Below, piece by piece: positions 51,842-61,706 of a DNA stretch of 64,000 nucleotides. Source of the stretch: an uncultured Pelagibacteraceae bacterium (GTDB lineage: Bacteria > Pseudomonadota > Alphaproteobacteria > Pelagibacterales > Pelagibacteraceae); assembly GCA_902533945.1 (NCBI GenBank), contig CACANS010000002.1, positions 1-64,000 on the forward strand, given 5' to 3'. The notes under the pieces were generated by a model. The model worked only from the letters and a program-made list of their open reading frames with translations. It did no database searches and was not told where the DNA came from. The first letter of the stretch is position 1. Every line of letters starts with the position of its first letter. A program made the translations under genes and the position numbers.

Positions 51842-53056
51842 ATGAAATATAAAAATAAAAAACTTTATATAGAAAATGTGCCTATTGAAAAATTAGCTAA
51901 AAAGTATGGTACTCCACTTTATTGTTATTCATTTAACAAGATAAAAGATAATATTGCCGATTTTAAAAATAATTTTAAGTCAATAAACCCTATTATTTGT
52001 TTTTCTGTAAAATCTAATTCTAATATTCATTTATTAAAAATAATAAAAAAAATGGGATTAGGAGCAGATGTGGTTTCAAAAGGTGAGCTATTAAAAGTAT
52101 TAAAAGTAGGAATGGAGCCAAAAAAGATTGTTTTTTCTGGGGTTGGAAAAGACTATGATGAATTAAATCTTGCAATTAAGAAAAAAATTTTACTAATAAA
52201 TGTGGAATCTGAAAGTGAAATTAAACAAATAGAAAAAATTGCAAATAAAAGAAAAATTAAAGTAAATATTGGTATAAGACTAAATCCTGATATTAATCCT
52301 TTAACTAACAGTAAAATTTCAACAGGAAGAAAAGAAGATAAATTTGGAATTTCAAAAAAACAATTAGTTAAAATTGTAAAAAAAATTAAATCATCAAAAA
52401 ATTTAAATTTACAATGTTTAAGTGTTCATATTGGTAGTCAAATTACAAATTATAAACCTTACTCAAAAATGCTTAATGTAATTGAAAATTTAATTAAAAA
52501 AACTAAACATAATTTTAATTATGTAGATTTAGGTGGAGGTATGGGTATTAAATATGAAAAAAATTCTAAAGAATTAAATTATAAAAAATACAGTAGTTTA
52601 ATAGGTAGATTTTTAAAGAAAAATAAAACAAAAATTATATTTGAACCTGGAAGATCAATAATTGGTGATGCAGGTATCCTCATAAGTAAAATAATTTATA
52701 TTAAAGACGCAATTAAAATCAAATTTATAATTATGGATGCGGCTATGAATGATTTAATTAGACCAGCTTTATATGGTGCGAAACACGAAATTAAAGCTGT
52801 TAAAAAAAATAATATTAAAATTAATAAATTACATGAATTTGTTGGCCCAGTTTGTGAAACTAGTGACAAATTTTCTTCATTAAAAAAATACCAGAAACTA
52901 AATGAAAATGATCTTCTAGCAATTTATGATGTTGGAGCATATGGTATGGCTTTATCTTCAAATTATAATTTAAGAACTAAACCAGCTGAAATATTGGTAG
53001 ATCGATCAAAAGTTAAGGTAATTACAAAACGTCAACTTATTAAAAATTTAATTTAA
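51842..53056 (+). CDS. lysA: Diaminopimelate decarboxylase
   Basis: The 404-residue PLP enzyme makes lysine from meso-diaminopimelate. The PLP Lys is in CFSVKSNSNIHLL; SVHIGSQI, DLGGGMGIKY, EPGRSIIG and GPVCETSDKF are the other cofactor and substrate segments. Length is normal. The start is ATG at 51842, 11 bases after the small lipoprotein gene. Confidence 0.95.
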   Translation: MKYKNKKLYIENVPIEKLAKKYGTPLYCYSFNKIKDNIADFKNNFKSINPIICFSVKSNSNIHLLKIIKKMGLGADVVSKGELLKVLKVGMEPKKIVFSGVGKDYDELNLAIKKKILLINVESESEIKQIEKIANKRKIKVNIGIRLNPDINPLTNSKISTGRKEDKFGISKKQLVKIVKKIKSSKNLNLQCLSVHIGSQITNYKPYSKMLNVIENLIKKTKHNFNYVDLGGGMGIKYEKNSKELNYKKYSSLIGRFLKKNKTKIIFEPGRSIIGDAGILISKIIYIKDAIKIKFIIMDAAMNDLIRPALYGAKHEIKAVKKNNIKINKLHEFVGPVCETSDKFSSLKKYQKLNENDLLAIYDVGAYGMALSSNYNLRTKPAEILVDRSKVKVITKRQLIKNLI

Positions 53057-53066
53057 TTTTAAATTA

Positions 53067-53768
53067 ATGATAAAAAGTTTTATTTTTAAATTTTTATTTT
53101 TCTTTGGAATTTTATTTATATGTATCCTTTTTATACCAGCATTATTTATGCCAAAAAAATTTGTTCAATTTGGCGGAAAATTAATGGGATATTGGTGTTC
53201 AATTTCATTAAAAATTTTTTTATCTACTAAAATTATTATTAATGGTAAAGAAAATATTATTGATGATCAAAAATTTTTTATTGCTTGTTCTCATCAATCA
53301 ATGTTTGAAACTTTTTTTTTGCAAACTATTTTTAATTCTCCAATTTTCATTCTTAAAAAAGAATTGCTAAAAATTCCTATTTTTGGATCATATTTAAGAA
53401 AAATAGATTCTATCTCAATCGATAGAAATAAAATTTCAAAAGATAATTTAAACTTTAGTGAACAAATAAGATTTGCTATTAAAAAATCTAATAGACCAAT
53501 AATTATATTTCCTCAAGGAACTAGAACTTTACCAGGTGAAAAAATTCCTTTTAAAAAAGGTGTCGGAAGAATATATAAAGACTTAAATATTTTTTGTCAG
53601 CCTATTGCAGTTAACTCTGGCCATGTTTGGCCAAAAAACGGTTATCTTAAATCTAATAAAACTATAAATGTTTCTATATTAAAGCCAATATCACCAGGAT
53701 TGCCATCTGAAGATTTTTTAAAATTTTTAGAAAATGATATCTATAACGAATTAGATAAATTTAATTAG
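53067..53768 (+). CDS. plsC: 1-acyl-sn-glycerol-3-phosphate acyltransferase
   Basis: The 233-residue membrane protein begins with one hydrophobic helix (residues 5-25). The catalytic HX4D motif appears as SHQSMFET, with Glu in the acidic position, a variation also seen in alphaproteobacterial relatives, followed by FPQGTRT in place of FPEGTR. It makes phosphatidic acid. It follows lysA by 10 bases and meets dnaN end to end (four-base overlap). Confidence 0.88.
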   Translation: MIKSFIFKFLFFFGILFICILFIPALFMPKKFVQFGGKLMGYWCSISLKIFLSTKIIINGKENIIDDQKFFIACSHQSMFETFFLQTIFNSPIFILKKELLKIPIFGSYLRKIDSISIDRNKISKDNLNFSEQIRFAIKKSNRPIIIFPQGTRTLPGEKIPFKKGVGRIYKDLNIFCQPIAVNSGHVWPKNGYLKSNKTINVSILKPISPGLPSEDFLKFLENDIYNELDKFN

Positions 53769-54877
53769 CCTTTCATAGGCATAACAATATAAATACTATC
53801 AAAATCTGCTGGGTCCTTAATTAATGCTGGTGAACCACTTTCATTCAAATAAATTTCTATTTTATCACCATCTAGCTGAGAAGCTATATCTATTAAATAC
53901 CTAGAATTAAAACTTATACTTAAGTCATATTCAAATTTTACATCTAAAATTTCATTACCATCTCCACTATTGGTGTTGTTAACGGACAAATCTAATTTAT
54001 CCTTGGATAATGAAAATTTTACTCCATCTTTTTTATCCAATGAAACAGATGCAACTCTATCAACTGCATTCAAAAATAATTTAAGACTAGATTCTAATTT
54101 TTTATTATTATTTTTGGGAATTACTTGAATATAATTAGGAAATTTTCCGTCTATTAATTTAGAAATCAAAATACTATCCTTGGCTTCAAATTTAATTTTT
54201 GATTTGATATTTGAAATTTTTATATCTCCATCATAATCCTCAAGTATTGAACATAATTGATAAACAGTTTTTTTTGGAATTATAACAGGTTCAAAATTAA
54301 CTTTTTCTTTCAAATTAACTTTTGAAATAGACATTCTATGACTATCAGTAGCAACAGCTGTAAGGTAAAATTTTTCTTCAATTTGTGAAACATGAAAAAA
54401 AACACCACTTAAATAATGTCTTGTTTCATCGTTTGAAATTGAAAATTTACATTTATTTAAAAGTTTTAAAAGTTTTTTTGAATGTATAGAAAATTCATTA
54501 TCAGAAAATATTTCATCAGCAACTGGAAATTCGTTAGCTGATAAACAATTTAGATTAAACTTTGTATTATCTGACTCTAATTGAAGTTTGTTATCACTAT
54601 TTAAAAAAAAATTAACTTTTTTGCCTGAAGATAACTTTTTAACAATATCATTAATTATTGATGAAGATGTTGTTGTTTTTCCTTCTTCTAAAATTTCAAT
54701 ATTTTCTATTTGGTTTATAAAAATTATATCTAGATCAGTTGCAGTTAAAGTAAGTTTTGAATTTGCGGCATTTACCATGATATTTGAAAGAATTGGCAGT
54801 GTGCTTCTTCTTTCTATTATTCCTTGGCAATAATTTAATGATCTTTGAAGATCTTTTTGATTTACATTAAATTTCAT
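53765..54877 (-). CDS. dnaN: DNA polymerase III beta sliding clamp
   Basis: A 370-residue clamp in three repeats, starting MKFNVNQKDLQRSLNYCQGIIERRSTLP and ending DSIYIVMPMKG, the conserved C-terminus. An upstream in-frame codon would add 13 residues overlapping dnaA; the ATG at 54877 matches family N-termini, so it was chosen. It overlaps the dnaA stop by 11 bases. No recF follows; plsC lies convergent. Confidence 0.95.
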   Translation of the reverse strand: MKFNVNQKDLQRSLNYCQGIIERRSTLPILSNIMVNAANSKLTLTATDLDIIFINQIENIEILEEGKTTTSSSIINDIVKKLSSGKKVNFFLNSDNKLQLESDNTKFNLNCLSANEFPVADEIFSDNEFSIHSKKLLKLLNKCKFSISNDETRHYLSGVFFHVSQIEEKFYLTAVATDSHRMSISKVNLKEKVNFEPVIIPKKTVYQLCSILEDYDGDIKISNIKSKIKFEAKDSILISKLIDGKFPNYIQVIPKNNNKKLESSLKLFLNAVDRVASVSLDKKDGVKFSLSKDKLDLSVNNTNSGDGNEILDVKFEYDLSISFNSRYLIDIASQLDGDKIEIYLNESGSPALIKDPADFDSIYIVMPMKG

Positions 54878-56285
54878 TATTCTGTTTATACAAAACTTCG
54901 TTCTTAATATTATCAATGCTCATTGAAATATCCGAGTCTTTTTCCTTAAGTTTTTCTATAGTCTTCACTGAGTGAATTACAGTTGTGTGGTCTCTATTAG
55001 CAAAATCTCTTCCAATTTCTGGCAATGACTTCGAAGTTAGCATTTTAGTTAAATATATAGCAACTTGTCTTGGCCTTACCAAATATCTTGATCTTCTCGA
55101 TGAAAGCATTTCGTTTTTATTTATTTTAAAGTACTTGCATGATGCCGACTGTATTGCTTCAACTGTAACTTGGTTTTCTGAATGGTTCAATATATCTTTC
55201 AAAATTATTTTTGTTTCAGCAATGCCTGGGGTTTTATTATAAATTCTTGTAAATGAAATAATTCTATTTAAGGCGCCGAGCAGTTCTCTTACATTTGATT
55301 TTACTTCTGAACTTATATATTTTTGAACATCTTCATTAATTTTACAATCATTAACTTGATTTATGTTTAAATCTTCAATTCTTTTTTTAATAATTTTATA
55401 TCTTAATTCTTGATCAGGTTTTTGAATATCAATAACTAAACCACCCGAAAATCTTGATTTAATTCTTTCTTGAATTCTAAGAAGTCTATTTGGAGCTCTA
55501 TCGGCAGAAATAATTATTTGAGAACCTTTGTCTAATAGTGCATTAAATGTATGAAAAAATTCTTCCTGCATTGCTTCTTTGCCAGTCATAAACTGAATAT
55601 CATCAATTAAAAGAACATCTGTATTTCTAAAATATTCTTTAAATTTAAACATTTCATTTGATTTTATAGAACGAACAAATTGATACATAAACCTTTCTGC
55701 AGAAATTAACATAACTTTAAAAGTTTTTTTCAATTCTAGTCCAATTGCATTTAACAAGTGAGTCTTGCCCATTCCAACTCCTCCATATAAATATAATGGA
55801 TTGTAAAATCCGGTTTCTCTAGATACTTTTTTTGAGGCTTCAAAAGCTAACTTATTACTTGATCCTACAATAAATTGTTCAAAAGATTTTAGAGGATCTA
55901 TCCTATTATACTTAAGATAAGAATCCTGAATAAAAGAAATATTATTATTTAAATTCACATGTTTAGTTTCATAACCATTTAATTTTTCTTCAATATTATT
56001 TTTTTCTTTAATTATAAATTCAATTCTTGATATTTCTTTATTGTGAGATTTAACAATTTGTAAAATTTGATCTAAATATCTAGAAGTAATCCAATCTCTA
56101 ATAAATCTAGTGGTTACTGATAGTAAAATATAATTTAGATGTTCTTCTTCGAAGAATATTTTTTTTAACCAACTATCATATATGTCGCTTCCTAACTTTT
56201 TTTTCATTTCTTCTTGAATAACTTTCCAATCAATCTTATTGCTAAAAGTTTCGGAATTATTAGCGTTAAGTATTTTGTTATTCAT
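54867..56285 (-). CDS. dnaA: Chromosomal replication initiator DnaA
   Basis: The 472-residue initiator has the N-terminal oligomerisation domain, a short linker, the AAA+ domain with GGVGMGKTHL and LLIDDIQF, and a C-terminal DNA-binding domain with GRDFANRDHTTVIHSV, the DnaA signature. The order is dnaA-dnaN without recF or gyrB next to it. The 285-base gap upstream of dnaA is the best local candidate for its promoter and perhaps the origin. Confidence 0.97.
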   Translation of the reverse strand: MNNKILNANNSETFSNKIDWKVIQEEMKKKLGSDIYDSWLKKIFFEEEHLNYILLSVTTRFIRDWITSRYLDQILQIVKSHNKEISRIEFIIKEKNNIEEKLNGYETKHVNLNNNISFIQDSYLKYNRIDPLKSFEQFIVGSSNKLAFEASKKVSRETGFYNPLYLYGGVGMGKTHLLNAIGLELKKTFKVMLISAERFMYQFVRSIKSNEMFKFKEYFRNTDVLLIDDIQFMTGKEAMQEEFFHTFNALLDKGSQIIISADRAPNRLLRIQERIKSRFSGGLVIDIQKPDQELRYKIIKKRIEDLNINQVNDCKINEDVQKYISSEVKSNVRELLGALNRIISFTRIYNKTPGIAETKIILKDILNHSENQVTVEAIQSASCKYFKINKNEMLSSRRSRYLVRPRQVAIYLTKMLTSKSLPEIGRDFANRDHTTVIHSVKTIEKLKEKDSDISMSIDNIKNEVLYKQNNEI

Positions 56286-56570
56286 AAATATAAATTAAGA
56301 AGTTTCAATTAAAGACTAAATTGATAATATTCAATAAATTTTTTGATTTAAAAAAAAAAATTTGAAATCTGTGAGTGTATTTATTTTAATTAAAATTTTT
56401 TAGTAAAAAAAATTTTTTTTTAATTTTTTTACCTACATCTTGTATAAAAAAAAAATTCAACTTTATATATTGTATAAATATTATAAGTTGTGCAACTTTA
56501 GAATTAATTTTTATCTATTATCAGTGCCGTTTAGAAAAAATAATTTTTAATCTAGTATTAGTTGTTGTTT
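56286..56570. other. Gap between rpsT and dnaA: dnaA control region or origin candidate
   Basis: This 285-base stretch is extremely AT-rich. It contains long A and T tracts, two direct copies of TTGTATAAA 30 bases apart (56440-56448 and 56470-56478), and a perfect inverted repeat AAGTTG-TG-CAACTT at 56485-56498. I found no exact DnaA box (TTATCCACA). No open reading frame is evident. It probably holds the dnaA promoter; an origin role is only a suggestion. Confidence 0.4.
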
Positions 56571-56831
56571 TTAAAGAGAATTAATTCTTTTAGTGATCCT
56601 TGAAACGTTCCTTGAAGCATTACGTTTTTTAATTACACCCGTTTTAGCTATTCTCATTAACTCAGAATTCAACCTAGGTAAGAATGATAATGCTTCTTTT
56701 TTATTTTTTGCGTGAATAAAAGCATTCATTTTCTTAAGCGCGTTTTTATATCTGCCTTTTCTTGACTTGTTAACTATTGTTTGTCTTTGAATTCTGCGTG
56801 TTGTTTTAATTGCTGATTTTGTATTTGCCAT
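56571..56831 (-). CDS. rpsT: 30S ribosomal protein S20
   Basis: An 86-residue basic protein starting MANTKSAIKTTRRIQRQ with the S20 helix pattern and ending KRNASRNVSRITKRINSL. Length is normal. It sits between dnaA and mutM, the conserved alphaproteobacterial neighbourhood. Confidence 0.96.
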   Translation of the reverse strand: MANTKSAIKTTRRIQRQTIVNKSRKGRYKNALKKMNAFIHAKNKKEALSFLPRLNSELMRIAKTGVIKKRNASRNVSRITKRINSL

Positions 56832-56884
56832 ATCGTGGGCGTTGTATAGCTTTTGTAATAAAATCGGTCAATACATTAATGTAT

Positions 56885-57748
56885 TTATTTTTGACATTTT
56901 TTACAGAGAAATGTTGATCTATTTGAAATAAATAATTTTATTATAGTCCCGTCACATCTACTATTTGGACATTTTTTGCCTACTTGGTTGTAAACTTTAA
57001 AAGAATTTTGAAAATATCCTTTTTCGCCTGAAGTGCTAATAAAATTTTTAATAGAAGATCCTCCTTTATTTATAGCCTTAATAATTATTCTTTTTGAAAA
57101 TAAAATTAAATTTTTAATCTCATTATTTTTTAATTTATAAGACATCTTTAAAGGATTGATTCTTGAATAAAATAATATTTCATTAGCATAAATATTTCCT
57201 AACCCACAAACAAATTTTTGATCTAATAAAGTATTTTTAATATTTTTATTTTTATTTTTTAAATATTTCTTTACATAATTCTTATTAAAATTTCTATCAA
57301 GTGGTTCTGGGCCTAATTTTGAAAAATATTTTTTTAAATTATTAATATCTTTTAGTATTAAAAAAAAACCAAACCTTCTAGGATCATTATAAATCATTTT
57401 AATATTATCAAATACAAATTCTAAATGATTATGCTTTTTTGGTAAAAATGGAGAATTATAAAAACTTGTATTTGTTATATTATTTAATTTTTTTTTATAA
57501 ATTAAATGTATAGTTCCAGACATTCCTAAATGAAATACACAGTAACTTTTGCTGTTAAGTTCCAAAACTATATATTTTGAAATTCTTGAAACATTACTAA
57601 TTTTATTTCCTTCTAGTTTATTTTTAAAACTTTTTTTTAATTTGAACCTCAATTTGTTATTTCTAACTATAACTTGTTTAATTTTTCTTGATTTTATCTT
57701 TTTGATAAGTGACTTTTTAACTATTTCAACTTCTGGTAATTCTGGCAT
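56885..57748 (-). CDS. mutM: Formamidopyrimidine-DNA glycosylase
   Basis: The 287-residue repair enzyme removes 8-oxoguanine. It starts MPELPEVE with catalytic Pro2 and Glu3, has NPLKMSYK, the helix-two-turn-helix region (KFVCGLGNIYANEILF), and a C-terminal zinc finger with four Cys (KKCPNSRC...FLCKKC). It is divergent from ubiE (38-base gap). Confidence 0.95.
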   Translation of the reverse strand: MPELPEVEIVKKSLIKKIKSRKIKQVIVRNNKLRFKLKKSFKNKLEGNKISNVSRISKYIVLELNSKSYCVFHLGMSGTIHLIYKKKLNNITNTSFYNSPFLPKKHNHLEFVFDNIKMIYNDPRRFGFFLILKDINNLKKYFSKLGPEPLDRNFNKNYVKKYLKNKNKNIKNTLLDQKFVCGLGNIYANEILFYSRINPLKMSYKLKNNEIKNLILFSKRIIIKAINKGGSSIKNFISTSGEKGYFQNSFKVYNQVGKKCPNSRCDGTIIKLFISNRSTFLCKKCQK

Positions 57749-57786
57749 TTCTTATTATATTAGTATTGAATTGAAAAAAATAAAAT

Positions 57787-58491
57787 ATGCAACAAGAACT
57801 TCAAAATAAAAAAGGATTGGTCAATAACGTTTTTAATAAATCCTATGATAAATATGATTTAATGAACGATATTATGTCATTTGGTATTCATAGAATTTGG
57901 AAAAAAGATTTACTATTTTGGATGTCACCAAAAAAAAATAGTAGTTTAATTGACGTTGCTTCAGGTACAGGAGATATAGCAAAACTTTTTTCAAAATTTA
58001 CAAATAATAGTTCTAAAGTTTTATGTATTGAGCCAAATAAAAAAATGTTATCTAAGGGTAAAGAAAAATTATCAAAATTTACAAATATAAAATGGAAAAT
58101 TGGAAAAGCTGAAAATTTACCAATAAATAATAATTTTTATGATTATTATTCAATAAGTTTTGGTTTAAGAAATACAACAAATATTAATAAATCTCTATCA
58201 GAAGCTTTTAGAGTACTAAAACCTGGAGGAAGATTTTTTTGTTTAGAGTTTTCTAAAGTTGAAAATGAAAATTTAGAATTAATATATAATAAATATAATA
58301 AATTTTTACCGTATATTGGAGATTTTATAATAGGAGATAGTATGCCTTATGAATATTTAACTGAAAGCATAAAAAAATTTGTAGATCAAGAAACTTTGAT
58401 TGAATTAATGAAAAAAAATGAATTCAAAAATTGTTCATACAGAAATTTAAGTGGTGGAATAGTTGCTATACATTCAGGCTGGAAAATTTAA
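57787..58491 (+). CDS. ubiE: Ubiquinone/menaquinone C-methyltransferase
   Basis: The 234-residue SAM methyltransferase of quinone synthesis. It has YDLMNDIMSFGIHRIWK at the N-terminus, the SAM motif DVASGTGDIAK, the SISFGLRNTTN region and the C-terminal NLSGGIVAIHSGWKI, all UbiE-specific. Its TAA overlaps the ubiB ATG by one base (TAATG). Confidence 0.96.
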   Translation: MQQELQNKKGLVNNVFNKSYDKYDLMNDIMSFGIHRIWKKDLLFWMSPKKNSSLIDVASGTGDIAKLFSKFTNNSSKVLCIEPNKKMLSKGKEKLSKFTNIKWKIGKAENLPINNNFYDYYSISFGLRNTTNINKSLSEAFRVLKPGGRFFCLEFSKVENENLELIYNKYNKFLPYIGDFIIGDSMPYEYLTESIKKFVDQETLIELMKKNEFKNCSYRNLSGGIVAIHSGWKI

Positions 58492-60056
58492 TGTTTAAAA
58501 AAATAATTATATTATTTAAATTAGCTAGAAAAATTGCTTTATCTGATGCACTTAAAATAATTTCAAAAATACAGAAACCACCTTTAATTATAAGTCTTTT
58601 TTTTAGTTTTTTTTCTTTGTCTTTTAAAAAAAAAGATAAATTTCAAAATTTATCTAATGAAGAAAAGCTTTGTACATCCATACAAAATATGGGGACAACT
58701 TTTATAAAATTAGGACAATTTTTAGCTACAAGACCAGATATAATTGGAGAAGAACTATCAAATCAATTAGAAAAACTACAAGATAAACTTCCACCTTTTC
58801 CTTTAGAAAAAAGCAAACTTATAATTAAAAAAAATTTGGGAGAAAACTTGTATAATTCAATTATTAACATTAGTGAACCTGTTGCAGCCGCATCAATTGC
58901 CCAAGTTCACAAAGCACAAATAAATGAACAAGGAACTATTAAAGATGTAGCAATAAAAATACTAAGACCTGAGATTAAAAAAATTTTCAATGAAGAAATT
59001 GATGCACTTTTAATGTTAGCTTATCTAGTAGAAAGTTTAATTAAAAAAACAAAAAGATTGAAACTTATTGAAGTGGTGTTTTTATTAAAAGAAATAACTA
59101 ATCATGAAATGGATTTAAGATTTGAGGCTGCAGCTGCTAATGAATATTCAGAAAATACTAAAAATGATGCAGGTTTTCATGTACCTAAAATTTACTGGAA
59201 TTATACAAGTGAAGAAGTTTTAACTCTTGATTGGATAGATGGAATATCAATAAGAGAAACTGAAGAATTAAAAAATAGAAAAATTAATACAAAAAATATT
59301 GCTTCAGATCTTATACAACATTTTTTAAGACATGCAGTAAGAGATGGTTTTTTTCATGCTGATATGCATCAAGGAAATTTGTTTATTAATATTAGTGGTC
59401 AAATTGTACCAATAGATTTTGGAATAATGGGAAGATTAGATAAATTGAATAAAAGATATTTAGCTGAAATTCTTTATGGATTTATCAAAAGGGATTACAA
59501 AAAAGTTGCAGAAGTACATTTGATTGCAGGGTTGGTTCCTCAAACTGTTAATGTTGCTGAATTATCACAAGCATTAAGATCAATAGGAGAACCAATTTTT
59601 GGTCAATCAGTCAAAGACATATCTGGAGCAAGATTATTAAAACAATTATTTGATATTACAGAAAAATTTAATATGCAAACACAACCACAATTATTATTAT
59701 TACAAAAGACAATGGTGGTAGTTGAAGGTGTTGCTAGAAAACTTAATGCAGATACAAATATATGGGAAACTTCAAGGCCTGTTTTGGAACAATGGTTAAA
59801 AGAAACTAAAGATCCAATTAACAATTTTACTGAAACTATCAAGGATTCAGCTGAAGTATTAAAAAAGTTGCCTGAATTACCAAAAATTATGGACAAAGCA
59901 AATCAAGCCTTAACATTTATGGCTAGTGGACAAATACCTCAAAATTCAAATTCATATTCTGCTCTTAATGAAAAGAAGCTAGAAATGAAATCTTTCAGAA
60001 ACCAAAGTATAGTTGGATTATTATTGCTTGTATTTTTAGGTTTCATAGTATTTTAA
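58491..60056 (+). CDS. ubiB: UbiB-type ABC1 atypical kinase
   Basis: A 521-residue protein required for ubiquinone synthesis. The KxGQ motif appears as TFIKLGQFLATRPD, followed by the Ala-rich loop AAASIAQVHKAQ, the HADMHQGN motif and IDFGIMG, all of the ABC1 atypical-kinase family, with a final hydrophobic segment in the last 20 residues. An ATG 60 bases upstream lies inside ubiE and adds unrelated residues; the ATG at 58491 is preferred. coaBC follows after 8 bases. Confidence 0.94.
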   Translation: MFKKIIILFKLARKIALSDALKIISKIQKPPLIISLFFSFFSLSFKKKDKFQNLSNEEKLCTSIQNMGTTFIKLGQFLATRPDIIGEELSNQLEKLQDKLPPFPLEKSKLIIKKNLGENLYNSIINISEPVAAASIAQVHKAQINEQGTIKDVAIKILRPEIKKIFNEEIDALLMLAYLVESLIKKTKRLKLIEVVFLLKEITNHEMDLRFEAAAANEYSENTKNDAGFHVPKIYWNYTSEEVLTLDWIDGISIRETEELKNRKINTKNIASDLIQHFLRHAVRDGFFHADMHQGNLFINISGQIVPIDFGIMGRLDKLNKRYLAEILYGFIKRDYKKVAEVHLIAGLVPQTVNVAELSQALRSIGEPIFGQSVKDISGARLLKQLFDITEKFNMQTQPQLLLLQKTMVVVEGVARKLNADTNIWETSRPVLEQWLKETKDPINNFTETIKDSAEVLKKLPELPKIMDKANQALTFMASGQIPQNSNSYSALNEKKLEMKSFRNQSIVGLLLLVFLGFIVF

Positions 60057-60064
60057 TTCAGCCT

Positions 60065-61264
60065 ATGGATTTTTTAAAAGATAAAAAAATTTTACTAATT
60101 ATTTGTGGTGGAATTGCCGCCTATAAATCTTTAGAATTAATTAGATTATTCAGAAAAAATGGAGCAACTGTCAAAACGATCTTAACAAATAATGCTAAAA
60201 AATTTGTAACACCTCTTTCTATAGCTTCTTTATCTCAAGAAAAAGTTTATTCGGATTTATTTGATCATAACAATGAAGCTGAAATGGATCACATATCACT
60301 TTCAAGATGGTCTGATTTAATATTAATTGCGCCAGCCACAGCAAACACAATTTCAAAATTAAGCAATGGTATGGCCGTTGACTTAGCTTCAACAGTAGTA
60401 TTAGCTTCTGATAAAAATATATTTTTAGTTCCTGCAATGAATGTAAGAATGTGGGAACATGATTCAAATAAAAAAAATATTAAAAAATTACAAGAATTTG
60501 GTTATAAATTAATTGGTCCAGAAATTGGGGACATGGCTTGCGGAGAGTTTGGTGAAGGTAAAATGTCAGAACCAATTAATATTATTAATTATTTCATAAA
60601 ATATTTTAAAGGTATAAAAAAATATTATAAATATAAAGCTTTAGTGACAGCTGGACCAACACATGAATATATTGATCCTGTAAGATATGTAACTAATAAA
60701 TCGAGTGGAAAACAAGGTTACGAAATTGCAAAATCTTTATCAAAAAATGGTTTTGATACTACTCTTATTTCTGGGCCAACAAATCTAGATCCAATTAAGG
60801 AGGTTAATATTATAAATGTAAATTCTGCTAAAGAAATGTTTGATGCGACTTTAAATAATCTGCCGGTTGATGTAGCTATTTTTTCTGCAGCAGTTTCTGA
60901 CTGGAAAATAAAAAATTTTAAAAATAAAAAAATTAAAAAAAATAATGATATAAATTTAACTCTAGAAAGAAATATTGATATTTTGAGTCACATATCAAAT
61001 CATAATTCTTTAAGACCAAAAATGGTAATTGGATTTGCTGCAGAGACAGATAATTTGATTGAAAATTCTAAAAAAAAATTAAACGATAAAAATTGTGATT
61101 GGATAATTGCTAATGACGTTTCAGATGTATCAATTGGATTTGAGTCAGATTTCAATGAAGTAACAATATTTTATAAAAATAAAAAATTTGAAAAAATTTC
61201 TAAAATGAAAAAATCTCTTTTATCAGATAATATAGTTGAAAGAATAATTTTAGAATTAAACTAA
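60065..61264 (+). CDS. coaBC: Phosphopantothenoylcysteine decarboxylase / synthase (bifunctional)
   Basis: The 399-residue fused enzyme performs two steps of coenzyme A synthesis. The N-terminal CoaC flavodomain has ICGGIAAYKSLELIR, the substrate motif MNVRMWEH and the flap Cys in MACGEFGEGKM. The C-terminal CoaB domain starts with VTAGPTHEYIDPVRYVTNKSSGK. Length is usual. It lies between ubiB and dut. Confidence 0.95.
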   Translation: MDFLKDKKILLIICGGIAAYKSLELIRLFRKNGATVKTILTNNAKKFVTPLSIASLSQEKVYSDLFDHNNEAEMDHISLSRWSDLILIAPATANTISKLSNGMAVDLASTVVLASDKNIFLVPAMNVRMWEHDSNKKNIKKLQEFGYKLIGPEIGDMACGEFGEGKMSEPINIINYFIKYFKGIKKYYKYKALVTAGPTHEYIDPVRYVTNKSSGKQGYEIAKSLSKNGFDTTLISGPTNLDPIKEVNIINVNSAKEMFDATLNNLPVDVAIFSAAVSDWKIKNFKNKKIKKNNDINLTLERNIDILSHISNHNSLRPKMVIGFAAETDNLIENSKKKLNDKNCDWIIANDVSDVSIGFESDFNEVTIFYKNKKFEKISKMKKSLLSDNIVERIILELN

Positions 61265-61268
61265 TTTA

Positions 61269-61706
61269 ATGGTAAAAGTTCTTGTAAAAAAGCTTGATCC
61301 AAATGTTAAACTTCCTTCATACAAAACAGAAGGATCTTCAGGAATGGATTTAATGGCACGTATTGATGAGACAATTACAATTCCACCAAAAAAATCAAAA
61401 TTAATACCAACTGGATTATCTGTAGCAATACCAAATGATTGTGAAATTCAAATAAGACCTAGATCAGGTTTAGCGGCTAAATCAAACATAAGTGTACTTA
61501 ATACTCCAGGTACAATTGATAGCGACTACAGAGGAGAATTAAAAATAATATTGTATAATCATGGTGATAATGATTTTAAAGTAAATAATAATGATAGAAT
61601 TGCCCAAATGGTACTTGTTCCAATATTAAAAATGAATTTAGAAGAAACAGAGGATTTACCTGAAACTCTAAGAGGTTCTGGTGGTTTTGGATCAACTGGC
61701 AAATGA
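61269..61706 (+). CDS. dut: dUTPase
   Basis: A 145-residue trimeric dUTP diphosphatase with the five family motifs: SSGMDLMA, PRSGLAAK, LNTPGTIDSDYRGEL, DRIAQMVL and the C-terminal GSGGFGSTG arm. It supplies dUMP and keeps uracil out of DNA. Four bases overlap the next gene. Confidence 0.97.
   Translation: MVKVLVKKLDPNVKLPSYKTEGSSGMDLMARIDETITIPPKKSKLIPTGLSVAIPNDCEIQIRPRSGLAAKSNISVLNTPGTIDSDYRGELKIILYNHGDNDFKVNNNDRIAQMVLVPILKMNLEETEDLPETLRGSGGFGSTGK

Noticed and set aside
56485-56498. Palindrome AAGTTG-TG-CAACTT as a DnaA box
   Set aside because: It differs from TTATCCACA at several positions, so it is listed only as an inverted repeat.
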